A DNA stretch of 64,000 nt from JACKII01 sp041687435 (GTDB lineage Bacteria > Pseudomonadota > Alphaproteobacteria > Bin95). The stretch spans positions 1 to 64,000 of the forward strand of contig JAWLBX010000018.1 of assembly GCA_041687435.1 (NCBI GenBank), read 5' to 3'. The translations under genes were made by a program, and so were the position numbers. How positions within the stretch are numbered: the stretch's first letter is position 1; each line of letters opens with the position of its first letter. Below the pieces are notes generated by a model. That model was given only the letters and a program-made list of their open reading frames with translations. It was not told the origin of the DNA and did no database searches. Positions 1 to 7,503 of the stretch are shown piece by piece.

Positions 1-78
1 AAAATCCGCGCTGGTCCATCGGGCTGCTCCATCAATGCGATGGCGACAGTGAATCACATCCGTTGAAAATCGGCGAGG

Positions 79-210
79 TTAATGCGGGTGTCCACCTGGA
101 ATCAGTCCCAGAACCAAGTCCCGTCCAAAGCGGATATTGGTTCCGGTCACCCGGAAGGCGTCGTCCATCCAGTAGGCATCCGGTCGGGTTCCCGCACCCG
201 GGTAGCGCAC
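79..210 (-). pseudogene. DUF4112-like fragment
   Basis: On the minus strand an open stretch of 43 codons reads as a tryptophan-containing segment, then MDDAFRVTGTNIRFG and LVLGLIPGG, followed by a stop. This resembles the start of DUF4112 membrane proteins, which have a D-x-x-F-R-x-P-G-T-x-x-R-F-G-x-D block followed by LIGLIPG-x-GD. Family members run to about 100-150 residues with two membrane segments; here the reading ends right after the IPGG motif and no other frame restores the expected GD and membrane helices. It has a GTG just after an in-frame stop but no clear ribosome site. I read it as a decayed remnant; family assignment is from memory of the motif. Confidence 0.4.
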
Positions 211-220
211 TCAGACTGCG

Positions 221-382
221 TCATTTCTTTGCGATGATCCAGACTGCATGAACGATACCGGGTATATACCCCAACAACGTCAGCAGGATGTTGAGCCAGA
301 AATGTTTACCGAACCCGACTTGCAAAAACACGCCAAGCGGCGGCAATAAAATTGCGATGACGATACGGACAAAATCAGGCAT
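221..382 (-). CDS. Pmp3/YqaE family small membrane protein
   Basis: A 53-residue protein on the minus strand, starting MPDFVRIVIAILLPPLGVFL and ending WIIAKK. It has the full Pmp3/YqaE/UPF0057 pattern: a first hydrophobic helix containing LLPPLGVFLQVG (about residues 8-23), a short polar turn with GKHFW, and a second helix with LNILLTLLGYIPGIVHAVWI (about 30-50). Family members are two-helix inner-membrane peptides linked to membrane potential or salt stress in fungi and plants; the bacterial role is unclear. Length is normal (50-60 residues). It lies just upstream (in transcription) of the DUF4112-like remnant, another small membrane family. Confidence 0.85.
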   Translation of the reverse strand: MPDFVRIVIAILLPPLGVFLQVGFGKHFWLNILLTLLGYIPGIVHAVWIIAKK

Positions 383-489
383 AGGTTCTTTTTCCTATCA
401 TAAAATTGATAATGGGAACTCCAATATCATTTTGGCCGACACGACGTATAAAATCCCCGACAGAAAATCTCCGCCAGAAAGAGCCGCCA

Positions 490-518
490 TTGGCAATATA
501 ACTCTAACTGCATATAGT
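490..518 (+). promoter_or_regulatory. Candidate sigma70 promoter for the CoA-transferase
   Basis: TTGGCA at 490-495 and TATAGT at 513-518 are separated by exactly 17 bases and lie about 34 bases before the CoA-transferase start at 552, which has AAGGA at 539-543. Both hexamers match the sigma70 consensus at five of six positions. Inferred from sequence only. Confidence 0.5.
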
Positions 519-551
519 TACGCTCACTCCAGCTTTTAAGGATAAAAATGC

Positions 552-1712
552 ATGAGCCAGCGACTGCCGCTTGAAGGAATCAACGTCGTCGAAATCGGCC
601 AAGCCCTGGCCGGCCCCTTGTCCGGCGTCATCCTGGCCGACCTGGGTGCAGAGGTTATCAAGATCGAAAAACCAAATGGTGGCGACGACGCAAGGCTCTG
701 GGGTCCAATGGCGACGGAGGATGCCTCGCTGATGTTCAACGCGACCAACCGCTCCAAAATGTCGGTGGTCCTGGACCTGAAGGCGAAGGAGGACCTGGAA
801 ACGCTCTATGCCCTGATCCGCGAGGCCGACATCTGCATCCAGAACCTCCGCCCCGGCGTGGCGGATGCCGGCGGCTTTGGTGGCAAGGACCTGCTGGCGG
901 TCAACCCGCGCCTGATCTATTGCCAAATTTCGGCCTTCGGCGACGAGGGCCCGCTGAGACACCATCCCGGCATGGACCCGCTGGCGCAGGCCTATGGCGG
1001 TGTCATGACTCTAACCGGCCGGGCCGAAGACCCGCCGACCTTCTGCGCGCCCGCGATCAACGATACCGCCACCGGCATGTGGGCCGTCATCGGCGCGCTG
1101 GCGGCACTGGAGGAGCGGCGGCACACTGGCAAGGGCAAGATCATCGGCTGTTCGCTATTTGAAAGCGCCGTCCACTGGGTCAACAACCCGCTCAACACCT
1201 ACAACTTCACTGGCGAGGCACCGGTGCGCACCGGCGCTGCTTCCCCTAACCTGATTCCCTATCAGGTGTTCGAGACGAAAGACCGCCCGATCTGCCTTGC
1301 CGCCGGCAACAACCGCCTGTTCCTGAAATTCGCGGCCGCCGTCGGCAAACCGGAATGGTGCGACGACGAACGCTTCAATGCCCCGGCCGCACGATCCGCA
1401 AACCGGGAAACGCTGATCCCGCTGATTGCAGAGGTCATGCTGACCGATACCTGCGAACACTGGATCGCCAAGCTGGAAGCGGTGGGCGTCCCCTGCTCGC
1501 CCGTGAACGATATTCCGGCCCTCGCCGAGAGCGAGCAACTGGCGGCGGTGCGGATGGTGCAGCAGATGCCGGGGCAGACGTTCCAGGTGACCGGCCTGCC
1601 CGTAACCCTGGACGGCCAGCGCCCGCAAATCCGTGCCGCCGCGCCGGCACTGGGTGAACATACCGACGAGGTTCTGGGCCGGCTGGCAGGCGGGGCAAAG
1701 GCGGCGGAATGA
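552..1712 (+). CDS. CaiB/BaiF family CoA-transferase (class III)
   Basis: The 386-residue product starts MSQRLPLEGINVVEIGQALAG and carries the class III CoA-transferase signature: GPLSGVILADLGAEVIKIEKP near residues 21-41, SVVLDLKAKED near 75, NLRPGVADAGGFG near 103, and a catalytic-type aspartate in HPGMDPLAQAYGG (about residues 140-152). These enzymes move CoA between carboxylic acids, for example carnitine, succinate, oxalate or aromatic acids; the substrate cannot be read here. Length is normal. The start has AAGGA 8 bases upstream and a good promoter candidate at 490-518. A perfect 14-bp tandem duplication begins in its stop codon. Confidence 0.9.
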   Translation: MSQRLPLEGINVVEIGQALAGPLSGVILADLGAEVIKIEKPNGGDDARLWGPMATEDASLMFNATNRSKMSVVLDLKAKEDLETLYALIREADICIQNLRPGVADAGGFGGKDLLAVNPRLIYCQISAFGDEGPLRHHPGMDPLAQAYGGVMTLTGRAEDPPTFCAPAINDTATGMWAVIGALAALEERRHTGKGKIIGCSLFESAVHWVNNPLNTYNFTGEAPVRTGAASPNLIPYQVFETKDRPICLAAGNNRLFLKFAAAVGKPEWCDDERFNAPAARSANRETLIPLIAEVMLTDTCEHWIAKLEAVGVPCSPVNDIPALAESEQLAAVRMVQQMPGQTFQVTGLPVTLDGQRPQIRAAAPALGEHTDEVLGRLAGGAKAAE

Positions 1713-1739
1713 CAGCCACCACTCTACAGCCACCACTCT
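1712..1739. repeat. Perfect 14-bp tandem duplication
   Basis: ACAGCCACCACTCT occurs twice back to back at 1712-1725 and 1726-1739, immediately at the end of the CoA-transferase gene. It looks like a replication-slippage duplication in the spacer before the permease pair. Confidence 0.85.
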
Positions 1740-1811
1740 ATTGACCACTGGACGATTGAGTGACGCGCTGTCCGCTACCGCACACAGCACAGAGCGGGTA
1801 AAGAGAGAGGC

Positions 1812-2381
1812 ATGACAGCACCCGATCTGCCCACGCCCAAGCCCGCCGCGCCACCCAATCGCCGCGGCCCCGCCATTTTCGCCCTCTCTCTGATGACGGT
1901 CAGCGGCGCGCTGTGCTGGATTCTGTACGGCAGCGACACGGTCTGGCGCATTCTGACAGAGGACTGGGATCTGATGGTCAATGTCGTGCCGCGCATGGCG
2001 CTGGGTGTGTTGATCTATGGCTTTTTGACCGTATTGGTGCCGCGCGACTGGGTAGCTAAGCACATGGGGCGCGACGCCGGTTGGAAGGGCATCGCCATCG
2101 GTCTGGTGGCCGGAGCGCTGGCGCCGGGCGGCCCCTGGGTCATCTACCCCATTGCCGCCATGTTGATCCGCTTCGGCGCGGAAGTGGGTGCAGTCGTCAC
2201 CTTTATGATGTCGTGGAGCGTGCTGGGCATGAACCGCTTCCTGGTCTGGGAGGTGTCATTCCTGGGCGAAGAACTCGCCTCTTTCAGACTGCTGGCGGCG
2301 CTGCCGGTGCCAATCATCGCCGGGCTGGTCGTGCGCTGGTTCTGGCCGGAGCGCGCCTGGCCACGTATCGACCGGACCTAA
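1812..2381 (+). CDS. Half-size permease, first of a pair
   Basis: A 189-residue integral membrane protein with about five hydrophobic segments. A cytosolic proline-rich N-terminus (residues 1-20) precedes a first helix (about 24-42); the core is LVPRDWVAKHMGRDAGWKGI followed by GLVAGALAPGGPWVIYPIAAML (about 76-120). The G-x-x-x-G...PGGP pattern recalls the permease family PF03773 (YraQ/ArsP-like), but each protein here is about half the usual length. The next gene, 13 bases downstream, has the same core, so the two probably form a heterodimer. AGAGAGG precedes the ATG. Substrate unknown; related families move metal(loid)s or small organics. Confidence 0.65.
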   Translation: MTAPDLPTPKPAAPPNRRGPAIFALSLMTVSGALCWILYGSDTVWRILTEDWDLMVNVVPRMALGVLIYGFLTVLVPRDWVAKHMGRDAGWKGIAIGLVAGALAPGGPWVIYPIAAMLIRFGAEVGAVVTFMMSWSVLGMNRFLVWEVSFLGEELASFRLLAALPVPIIAGLVVRWFWPERAWPRIDRT

Positions 2382-2394
2382 AGCTCGCCAGTTC

Positions 2395-2883
2395 ATGACC
2401 CTATCGACCATCATTCTGATCGCCGCCGCCATCGGCCTTGCCATCGCCGTGTGGGTGCATCCGGACCGTAAATTGTCGGAGGCGCTGGGGATCTCGAAGC
2501 GTCAGGCGATCTTCCTGATCCCGGTCATCATCCCGGCCATCATCTCCGCCGGCTTCGTCGCGCAACTTTTGCCGAGCGAGGAAATCGGCCGCTGGGTCGG
2601 CGCGGAGTCGGGGTTCGCCGGCGCCATGATCGCTGCCGCTTTCGGCGCGCTGATGCCGACCGGGCCGATGCTGATTCTGCCCGTGGTCGCAGCCCTGCTG
2701 AGCGCCAACGCCGGCGACGCGCAGATGATGGCGCTGCTCAACGCCTGGATGATGATGAATGTGCAGCGTCTGTTGCTCTACGATATTCCGCTGGCGGGCG
2801 GATCGCTGACCATGCGCCGCTTTACACTGGGCCTCGTGCTGACACCTGTGGCCGCCGTGCTGGGCCTCGCTATCGTCGGATAA
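2395..2883 (+). CDS. Half-size permease, second of a pair
   Basis: A 162-residue membrane protein with about five hydrophobic segments. Its core, LPSEEIGRWVGAESGFAGAM then AFGALMPTGPMLILPVVAALL (about residues 58-103), aligns by eye with the core of the preceding gene: polar loop, G-R-x-x-G, GAL-x-P-x-GP-x-x-I-x-P, and later an R-x-L motif in a helix. This suggests an ancient duplication of one half-permease. It lacks an N-terminal cytosolic extension and starts directly with a membrane helix (TLSTIILIAAAIGLAIAVWV). The 13-base gap to the first gene implies co-translation. The activity is unassigned. Confidence 0.65.
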   Translation: MTLSTIILIAAAIGLAIAVWVHPDRKLSEALGISKRQAIFLIPVIIPAIISAGFVAQLLPSEEIGRWVGAESGFAGAMIAAAFGALMPTGPMLILPVVAALLSANAGDAQMMALLNAWMMMNVQRLLLYDIPLAGGSLTMRRFTLGLVLTPVAAVLGLAIVG

Positions 2884-3028
2884 CCGGCAGACGATTGCCA
2901 TAGGCGCCCCACCTCGTCCGCGATCGTCGTAACCACGGGGCTTTCCGTTCTGACGATTTCCGCGCTGTTGATCGTGCTGAGGGTTGGCTAAGACTAGGGA
3001 TAAATCCCGCCACTCTGAGGAAACCCTT

Positions 3029-3844
3029 ATGGCCTTTGAACATATTCTGGTCGAACGCGACGGGCCGATTGCCACCATCGCCTTCAACCGCCCGCGCGTG
3101 CTCAACGCCTTCCACAACGAGTTGATGGAGGAGACCCTGGCGGCAGTTCGCGACTTGAACGCCGACGACAGCGTCGAAGTCATCATCGTGCGCGGCGAGG
3201 GGCGGGCGTTTTCCGCCGGCTTCGACCTGAAAGCCTCTGCCGAACGCAAGATGGAGGATGTGCAGGACTGGGAGGCACAGATGGGCCTGCAGTTCGACTT
3301 CATCATGCAGTTCTGGCATTCACCAAAGCCGACGATTGCGGCAGTGCACGGCTTCTGCCTCGCCGGCGCATTCGAGTTGGCCTTGGCCTGTGATATCACA
3401 GTGGCGGCGGAGGGCACCCGCTTCGGCGAGCCGGAGGTGCGCTTCGGCACCGGCGTCATCGCCATGCTGCTGCCGTGGGTTTCCGGCCCGAAGGCGGCGA
3501 AGGAATTGTTGCTGACCGGCAACGATCAGGTCAGCGCCACCGATGCGCTGCGGCTCGGTATCGTCAACCACGTGGTGCCGGAGGGTGAGGTACTGGCGAA
3601 GGCGCAGAGCCTGGCGAAGGCGATGGCCAAAGCCTCCACCCGCTCGGTGCGCATGACCAAGCAGGCGATCAACCGGTCTTATGAGGCGATGGGCCTGTCG
3701 TCGGCACTGCGCACCAGCCTCGATATCGACGTTCTGCTGAATGCTGGCAGCAGCCCGGAGAAAAAGGAGTTCGCCCGCATCCGCAACGAACAGGGGCTGA
3801 AAGCCGCCATAGCTTGGCGTGATGCCCGTTTCCGCGAAGGGTGA
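3029..3844 (+). CDS. Enoyl-CoA hydratase/isomerase family protein
   Basis: The 271-residue crotonase-fold protein begins MAFEHILVERDGPIATIAFNRP. The oxyanion-hole segments are visible: RAFSAGFDLKA (about residues 65-75) and AAVHGFCLAGAFELALACDI (about 107-126). The family hydrates or isomerises enoyl-CoA esters in beta-oxidation and related routes. The usual GGG/GAG helix is AGAFELA, and the position of the second catalytic glutamate is GEPEVRFG (about 137), so hydratase activity is plausible, though substrate is unknown. The start at 3029 is chosen for the GAGGAAA eight bases upstream; an in-frame TTG/GTG 45 bases earlier would add a non-homologous tail. It stands alone between the permease pair and a GST. 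Confidence 0.88.
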   Translation: MAFEHILVERDGPIATIAFNRPRVLNAFHNELMEETLAAVRDLNADDSVEVIIVRGEGRAFSAGFDLKASAERKMEDVQDWEAQMGLQFDFIMQFWHSPKPTIAAVHGFCLAGAFELALACDITVAAEGTRFGEPEVRFGTGVIAMLLPWVSGPKAAKELLLTGNDQVSATDALRLGIVNHVVPEGEVLAKAQSLAKAMAKASTRSVRMTKQAINRSYEAMGLSSALRTSLDIDVLLNAGSSPEKKEFARIRNEQGLKAAIAWRDARFREG

Positions 3845-3990
3845 ACGGGGGCGCAGGTGCACCCTTAGCCTGATGTTCCCGGCATTACTGCATCCCGTGC
3901 AATGGTGCCGTGTCTCGTTACGCGGCCCGTGCAACTGCACCCGGTTTCCCGTAAAATTTTCGCAATTCCACCAACGATAAGAGGTTTCCA

Positions 3991-4854
3991 ATGAGCTACA
4001 CACCGCCAAAGGTCTGGAAATGGGAAGCCCCTAGCGGCGGCCGTTTCGCCAGCATCAACCGCCCCACGGCCGGCGCCCAATTCGAAAAGGAACTGCCGGT
4101 CGGCAAGCACCCGCTCCAGCTTTATTCGCTGGCAACCCCGAACGGCGTCAAGGTAACCGTGATGCTGGAGGAATTGCTGGCAGCCGGCCATTCCGGGGCG
4201 GAATACGATGCGTGGCCCATCGTTATCGGCAATGGTGACCAGTTCGGCAGCGGGTTCGTCGCCGTCAATCCGAACTCGAAGATTCCGGCGCTGATGGACC
4301 ACAGCATGCCGAAGCCCACGCGCGTGTTCGAGTCCGGCGCCATCCTGCTGTATCTGGCCGAAAAATTCGGCGCCTTCGTGCCAAAAGACCCGATGGACAG
4401 GGCCGAATGCCTGTCCTGGCTATTCTGGCAGATGGGCAGCGCGCCTTATCTGGGCGGTGGATTCGGCCATTTCTACGCCTACGCGCCGGAACCGATGGAA
4501 TATCCGATCAACCGCTTCACCATGGAGGTCAAACGCCAGCTTGACGTGCTGGATCAGCGCCTGGCCGATAACCGCTTTCTGGCGGGCGAGGACTACACGA
4601 TTGCGGATATGGCGGTCTGGCCCTGGTATGGTGCGCTGGTCAAGAACCAAGTCTATGGCGCGGCGGAGTTCCTGGAGGCGCACACTTACAAGAACGTCAA
4701 CCGCTGGCAGGAAGAGATCGCAGCACGCCCGGCGGTGATCCGCGGCCGCAAGGTGAACCGGATGAACGGCCCGCTGGAGGACCAGCTGCATGAACGCCAC
4801 GACGCCAGCGACTTCGACACCAAAACCCAGGATAAGGTTCAGGCCAAAAGCTGA
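3991..4854 (+). CDS. yghU: YghU-like glutathione S-transferase
   Basis: The 287-residue product matches the length and opening of the E. coli YghU/Ure2p-like class: an N-terminal extension (YTPPKVWKWE...GGRFASINRPTAG), then a thioredoxin-fold domain with LYSLATPNGVKVTVMLEEL (about residues 45-63), NPNSKIPALMDH and a FESGAILLYLAEKFG helix (about 112-126), and an all-helical C-terminal domain with FLAGEDYTIADMAVWPW (about 196-212). YghU enzymes bind two glutathiones and show disulfide-bond reductase activity. GAGG precedes the ATG. The gene is followed by a strong hairpin shared with the convergent transporter gene. Confidence 0.9.
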   Translation: MSYTPPKVWKWEAPSGGRFASINRPTAGAQFEKELPVGKHPLQLYSLATPNGVKVTVMLEELLAAGHSGAEYDAWPIVIGNGDQFGSGFVAVNPNSKIPALMDHSMPKPTRVFESGAILLYLAEKFGAFVPKDPMDRAECLSWLFWQMGSAPYLGGGFGHFYAYAPEPMEYPINRFTMEVKRQLDVLDQRLADNRFLAGEDYTIADMAVWPWYGALVKNQVYGAAEFLEAHTYKNVNRWQEEIAARPAVIRGRKVNRMNGPLEDQLHERHDASDFDTKTQDKVQAKS

Positions 4855-4895
4855 CCTCGCGCCCACGGCTATCTGCTAACGGCGGCGAATAAATC

Positions 4896-4922
4896 GGGGC
4901 GCAGGCCGCACGGCCGCGCCCC
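4896..4922. terminator. Bidirectional hairpin between convergent genes
   Basis: GGGGCGC (4896-4902) pairs with GCGCCCC (4916-4922), and inside it GGCCG pairs with CGGCC across a CA loop, leaving one bulged A. It lies between the convergent ends of the GST (4854) and the SLC13 transporter (4946). No long T-run follows, so it may act as a transcription barrier more than as a classic intrinsic terminator. Confidence 0.55.
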
Positions 4923-4945
4923 TACTCTCCATAGACCGGACCCAG

Positions 4946-6724
4946 CTACAGCGGCCAGAAAAGCTGAAGCAGAGGAACGCCTGCGGCAACGATAATGATT
5001 TCGAGCGGCAGGCCCATGCGCCAGTAATCGCCGAAGCGGTAGCCGCCCGGCCCGAGGATCAGCAGGTTGTTCTTGTGGCCGATGGGGGTAAGAAAAGCAC
5101 AGGATGCCGCGATAGCGACCGCCATCAAGAACGTATCCGGGTTTGCATTCAATCGCGTTGCCACATCCACCGCGACCGGCGCGGCGACGACCGCAGTGGC
5201 GGTGTTATTCATCACGTCCGACAACGTCATGGTGACCGCCATCAGCAGGGCCAAGACCACCCACGCCTCCTGCCCCTCCGCTAGCCGGACGATGCCGTCG
5301 GCAATCAACGCCGTGCCTCCGCTCGACTCCAGCGCCGACCCGATGGGGATCATCGCCCCCAACAGCACAATCACCGGCCATTCGACTGAAGTATAAACCT
5401 TGGCCGGGGGCACAATGCCAAAGGCGAGATAGCCGACGACCACGGCGCCGAGCGCCACGGGCAGATAGACCAGTTCAGTGCTGGCGGCGACGATTGCGAG
5501 AGTAAATAACAGGACCGCAAGGCCGGCCTTTTCGCGCCGGATCAACTGCACGCCGCGCTCCGCCAGTTGCAGAGCGCCAAGCCGTCCGATGGCATCCGGC
5601 AAAACCTTGGCAGGGCCGAGCAGCAACAGCACGTCGCCAGCGTGCAACCGCACATGGCGCACCCGTTCCCGTACCCGCTTGCCCTGGCGGGCAAGGCCAA
5701 GCAGGCGAATGCCACTCACAGCCCCCATGTTGAGCGAGGTCGCGCTCTGGCCGATGACATTGGCATCCTGGGGCAGTACGACTTCCGCCAGTTGCAGCTC
5801 CCCCTCTTCCAGCAGATGCTCCTCCGCCCATTCCTCCGGGTAGATCAGGCCGAGTTTGCCGACAATGGCCTCCAATTCCTCTGGGCCGCCCTGGACGATC
5901 AACAGATCGCCGTCTTCCAGTTTGGTGTAGCCCGGGAAAATAGTAACCCGGACGCCATCGCGGACAAGGCCCAGCAACTGGCCGTTCGCCTCCTCCACCA
6001 CGGTCCGCACCTCGGCCCAGGTCTTGCCCAGACCACGGGCATCTTCCGGCACCTCCAATTCGGCAACGTAGTCGTGCACCGAGAGCAATTCGCTGGCCTC
6101 GCCATTGTTGCCTGCATTCCTCGGGATCAGCCGCCAGCCGATCAGGGAAATGAACAGAACGCCGATCACCGCCAGCGAGAGGCCAACCGGTGTAAAAGCG
6201 AACATGCTGAACGATTCCCCCAGGGAATCGGCGCGATAGGCAGCAATAACAATATTCGGTGGCGTGCCAATCAGCGTGACCATGCCGCCCAGGATCGATG
6301 CAAACGAAAGCGGCATGAGGGTCAGCGCCGGGCTGCGCTTCGCTGCTTTCGCCGCCTGCAGGTCGACCGGCATCAACAATGCGAGAGCCGCCACGTTGTT
6401 CATGACCGCAGACAGTGTCGCCGACAAGGCCGCCATGACGCTGATATGGCCGAACAGTGCCCGGTCGCTACGAACCACCCAACTGGCCACGAGTTCAATC
6501 ACGCCAGACGACGACAGGCCCGCGCTAACGATCAGCACCATCGCGATGATGATGGTGGCGGGATGCCCAAACCCGGTGAATGCATCGTCGGCTGGCACCA
6601 CGCCCAGCACGATACAGGCGATCAGCGCTCCGAACGCAACGGCATCATAACGCCAGCGGCCCCAGATCAGCAGGACGAAGACCGCACCAAGAATGCCAAA
6701 CAGGATAGCCTGGTCGGTTGTCAT
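4946..6724 (-). CDS. SLC13-family permease with two TrkA-C domains
   Basis: A 592-residue membrane protein. The N-terminal transport half (about residues 1-200) has helices including ALLMPVDLQAAK and MVTLIGTPPNIVIAAYR, the latter carrying the TPPN Na/dicarboxylate-type motif. Two regulatory RCK-C/TrkA-C domains follow (about 215-300, with GDLLIVQGGPEELEAI; and about 310-385, with GDVLLLLGPAKVLPDAI). The C-terminal transport half has AMIPIGSALESSGGTALIADG and SDVMNNTATAVVAAPVA, then FLTPIGHKNNLLILGPGGY. This SLC13-TrkA_C-TrkA_C-SLC13 layout is typical of bacterial transporters annotated as sodium:anion (sulfate/dicarboxylate) symporters. Substrate cannot be assigned. It is monocistronic; the next gene upstream is separated by a terminator. 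Confidence 0.88.
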   Translation of the reverse strand: MTTDQAILFGILGAVFVLLIWGRWRYDAVAFGALIACIVLGVVPADDAFTGFGHPATIIIAMVLIVSAGLSSSGVIELVASWVVRSDRALFGHISVMAALSATLSAVMNNVAALALLMPVDLQAAKAAKRSPALTLMPLSFASILGGMVTLIGTPPNIVIAAYRADSLGESFSMFAFTPVGLSLAVIGVLFISLIGWRLIPRNAGNNGEASELLSVHDYVAELEVPEDARGLGKTWAEVRTVVEEANGQLLGLVRDGVRVTIFPGYTKLEDGDLLIVQGGPEELEAIVGKLGLIYPEEWAEEHLLEEGELQLAEVVLPQDANVIGQSATSLNMGAVSGIRLLGLARQGKRVRERVRHVRLHAGDVLLLLGPAKVLPDAIGRLGALQLAERGVQLIRREKAGLAVLLFTLAIVAASTELVYLPVALGAVVVGYLAFGIVPPAKVYTSVEWPVIVLLGAMIPIGSALESSGGTALIADGIVRLAEGQEAWVVLALLMAVTMTLSDVMNNTATAVVAAPVAVDVATRLNANPDTFLMAVAIAASCAFLTPIGHKNNLLILGPGGYRFGDYWRMGLPLEIIIVAAGVPLLQLFWPL

Positions 6725-6844
6725 GTCGAAAACCCCTCATGCGTGGCCCCTTATGGACCGCGGGATCATCCTAGCAAGGTTTGCTGTTTGTCCTCCGGAG
6801 AAAATTCCTCGCGCCCATTTGCGCGGATTTCCGGTGTGAACATG

Positions 6845-6876
6845 AAAACACCCCGCCGAAACCGCCGGGGTGTTTT
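6845..6876 (-). terminator. Intrinsic terminator after the NfuA-like gene
   Basis: AAAACACCCCG (6845-6855) and CGGGGTGTTTT (6866-6876) form an 11-bp perfect stem with a 10-base loop, 35 bases downstream of the NfuA-like stop on the minus strand. The A- and T-rich stem base gives a U-rich 3' end on either strand. Confidence 0.75.
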
Positions 6877-6910
6877 GCCAACTGCATCGCCTCCGAAGTG
6901 AGGCGCGCCC

Positions 6911-7471
6911 TCAATACGGAACGGGATAAACCGCCTGCACTTCCGGGATGTAATGCTTCAGCATGTTCTCGATACCCATTTTCAGGGTCGCCGTGGAGCT
7001 GGGGCAGCCGGCGCAGGCGCCCTGCATGGCCAGATAAACGACGCCATCCTCAAACCGCCGGAACACGATATCGCCGCCATCCTGCGCGACGGCCGGGCGC
7101 ACGCGCTCGTCCAGAAGCTCCTTGATCTGAGCGACGACCTCCGGGTTGCCGCCATCATCAACGGTATGGTCGGTCTCGGTCTCGCCGACCATGACCGGAG
7201 CGCCCATGGTGAAATGATCCATGATCGTGCCCAGGATCTGCGGTTTCAACGTCTGCCAGTCACGGGCTTCATCCTTGGTCACGCTGATGAAATCAGCACC
7301 CAGAAACACCTGGGTGATACCGCCGACGTTAAACAGTGCTTCGGCCAGGGGCGACTTGCCCTTGGCTTCGTCCAGGGACGGGAAGTTGGCAGAACCCGAG
7401 CCCAGCACATCGCGGCCGGGCAGAAACTTCAGGGTCGCCGGGTTCGGCGTGGTCTCGGTCTGAATGAACAT
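6911..7471 (-). CDS. nfuA: NifU-family Fe-S scaffold protein (Nfu type)
   Basis: A 186-residue protein with the eukaryotic/alphaproteobacterial NFU1 layout. The N-terminal Nfu_N domain (residues 1-90) begins MFIQTETTPNPATLKFLPG; the C-terminal NifU domain has VRPAVAQDGGDI (about 125-135) and the cluster-binding CxxC in GACAGCPSS (Cys153 and Cys156). It carries a 4Fe-4S cluster to client enzymes such as aconitase or lipoate synthase. I start at 7471 because family members begin MFIQTE; the longer open frame only adds read-through of the upstream spacer. The stop is followed by a strong terminator. Confidence 0.93.
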   Translation of the reverse strand: MFIQTETTPNPATLKFLPGRDVLGSGSANFPSLDEAKGKSPLAEALFNVGGITQVFLGADFISVTKDEARDWQTLKPQILGTIMDHFTMGAPVMVGETETDHTVDDGGNPEVVAQIKELLDERVRPAVAQDGGDIVFRRFEDGVVYLAMQGACAGCPSSTATLKMGIENMLKHYIPEVQAVYPVPY

Positions 7472-7503
7472 CGTCTTGCAAGCCTCCAAAAGGGCTTCAG
7501 GGT

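Noticed and set aside
5567..6901. 444-codon open frame on the plus strand over the SLC13 transporter
   Set aside because: Its protein is low in hydrophobic pattern and rich in His, Gln and Arg, typical of an antisense shadow in GC-rich DNA; the minus-strand transporter has clear motifs.
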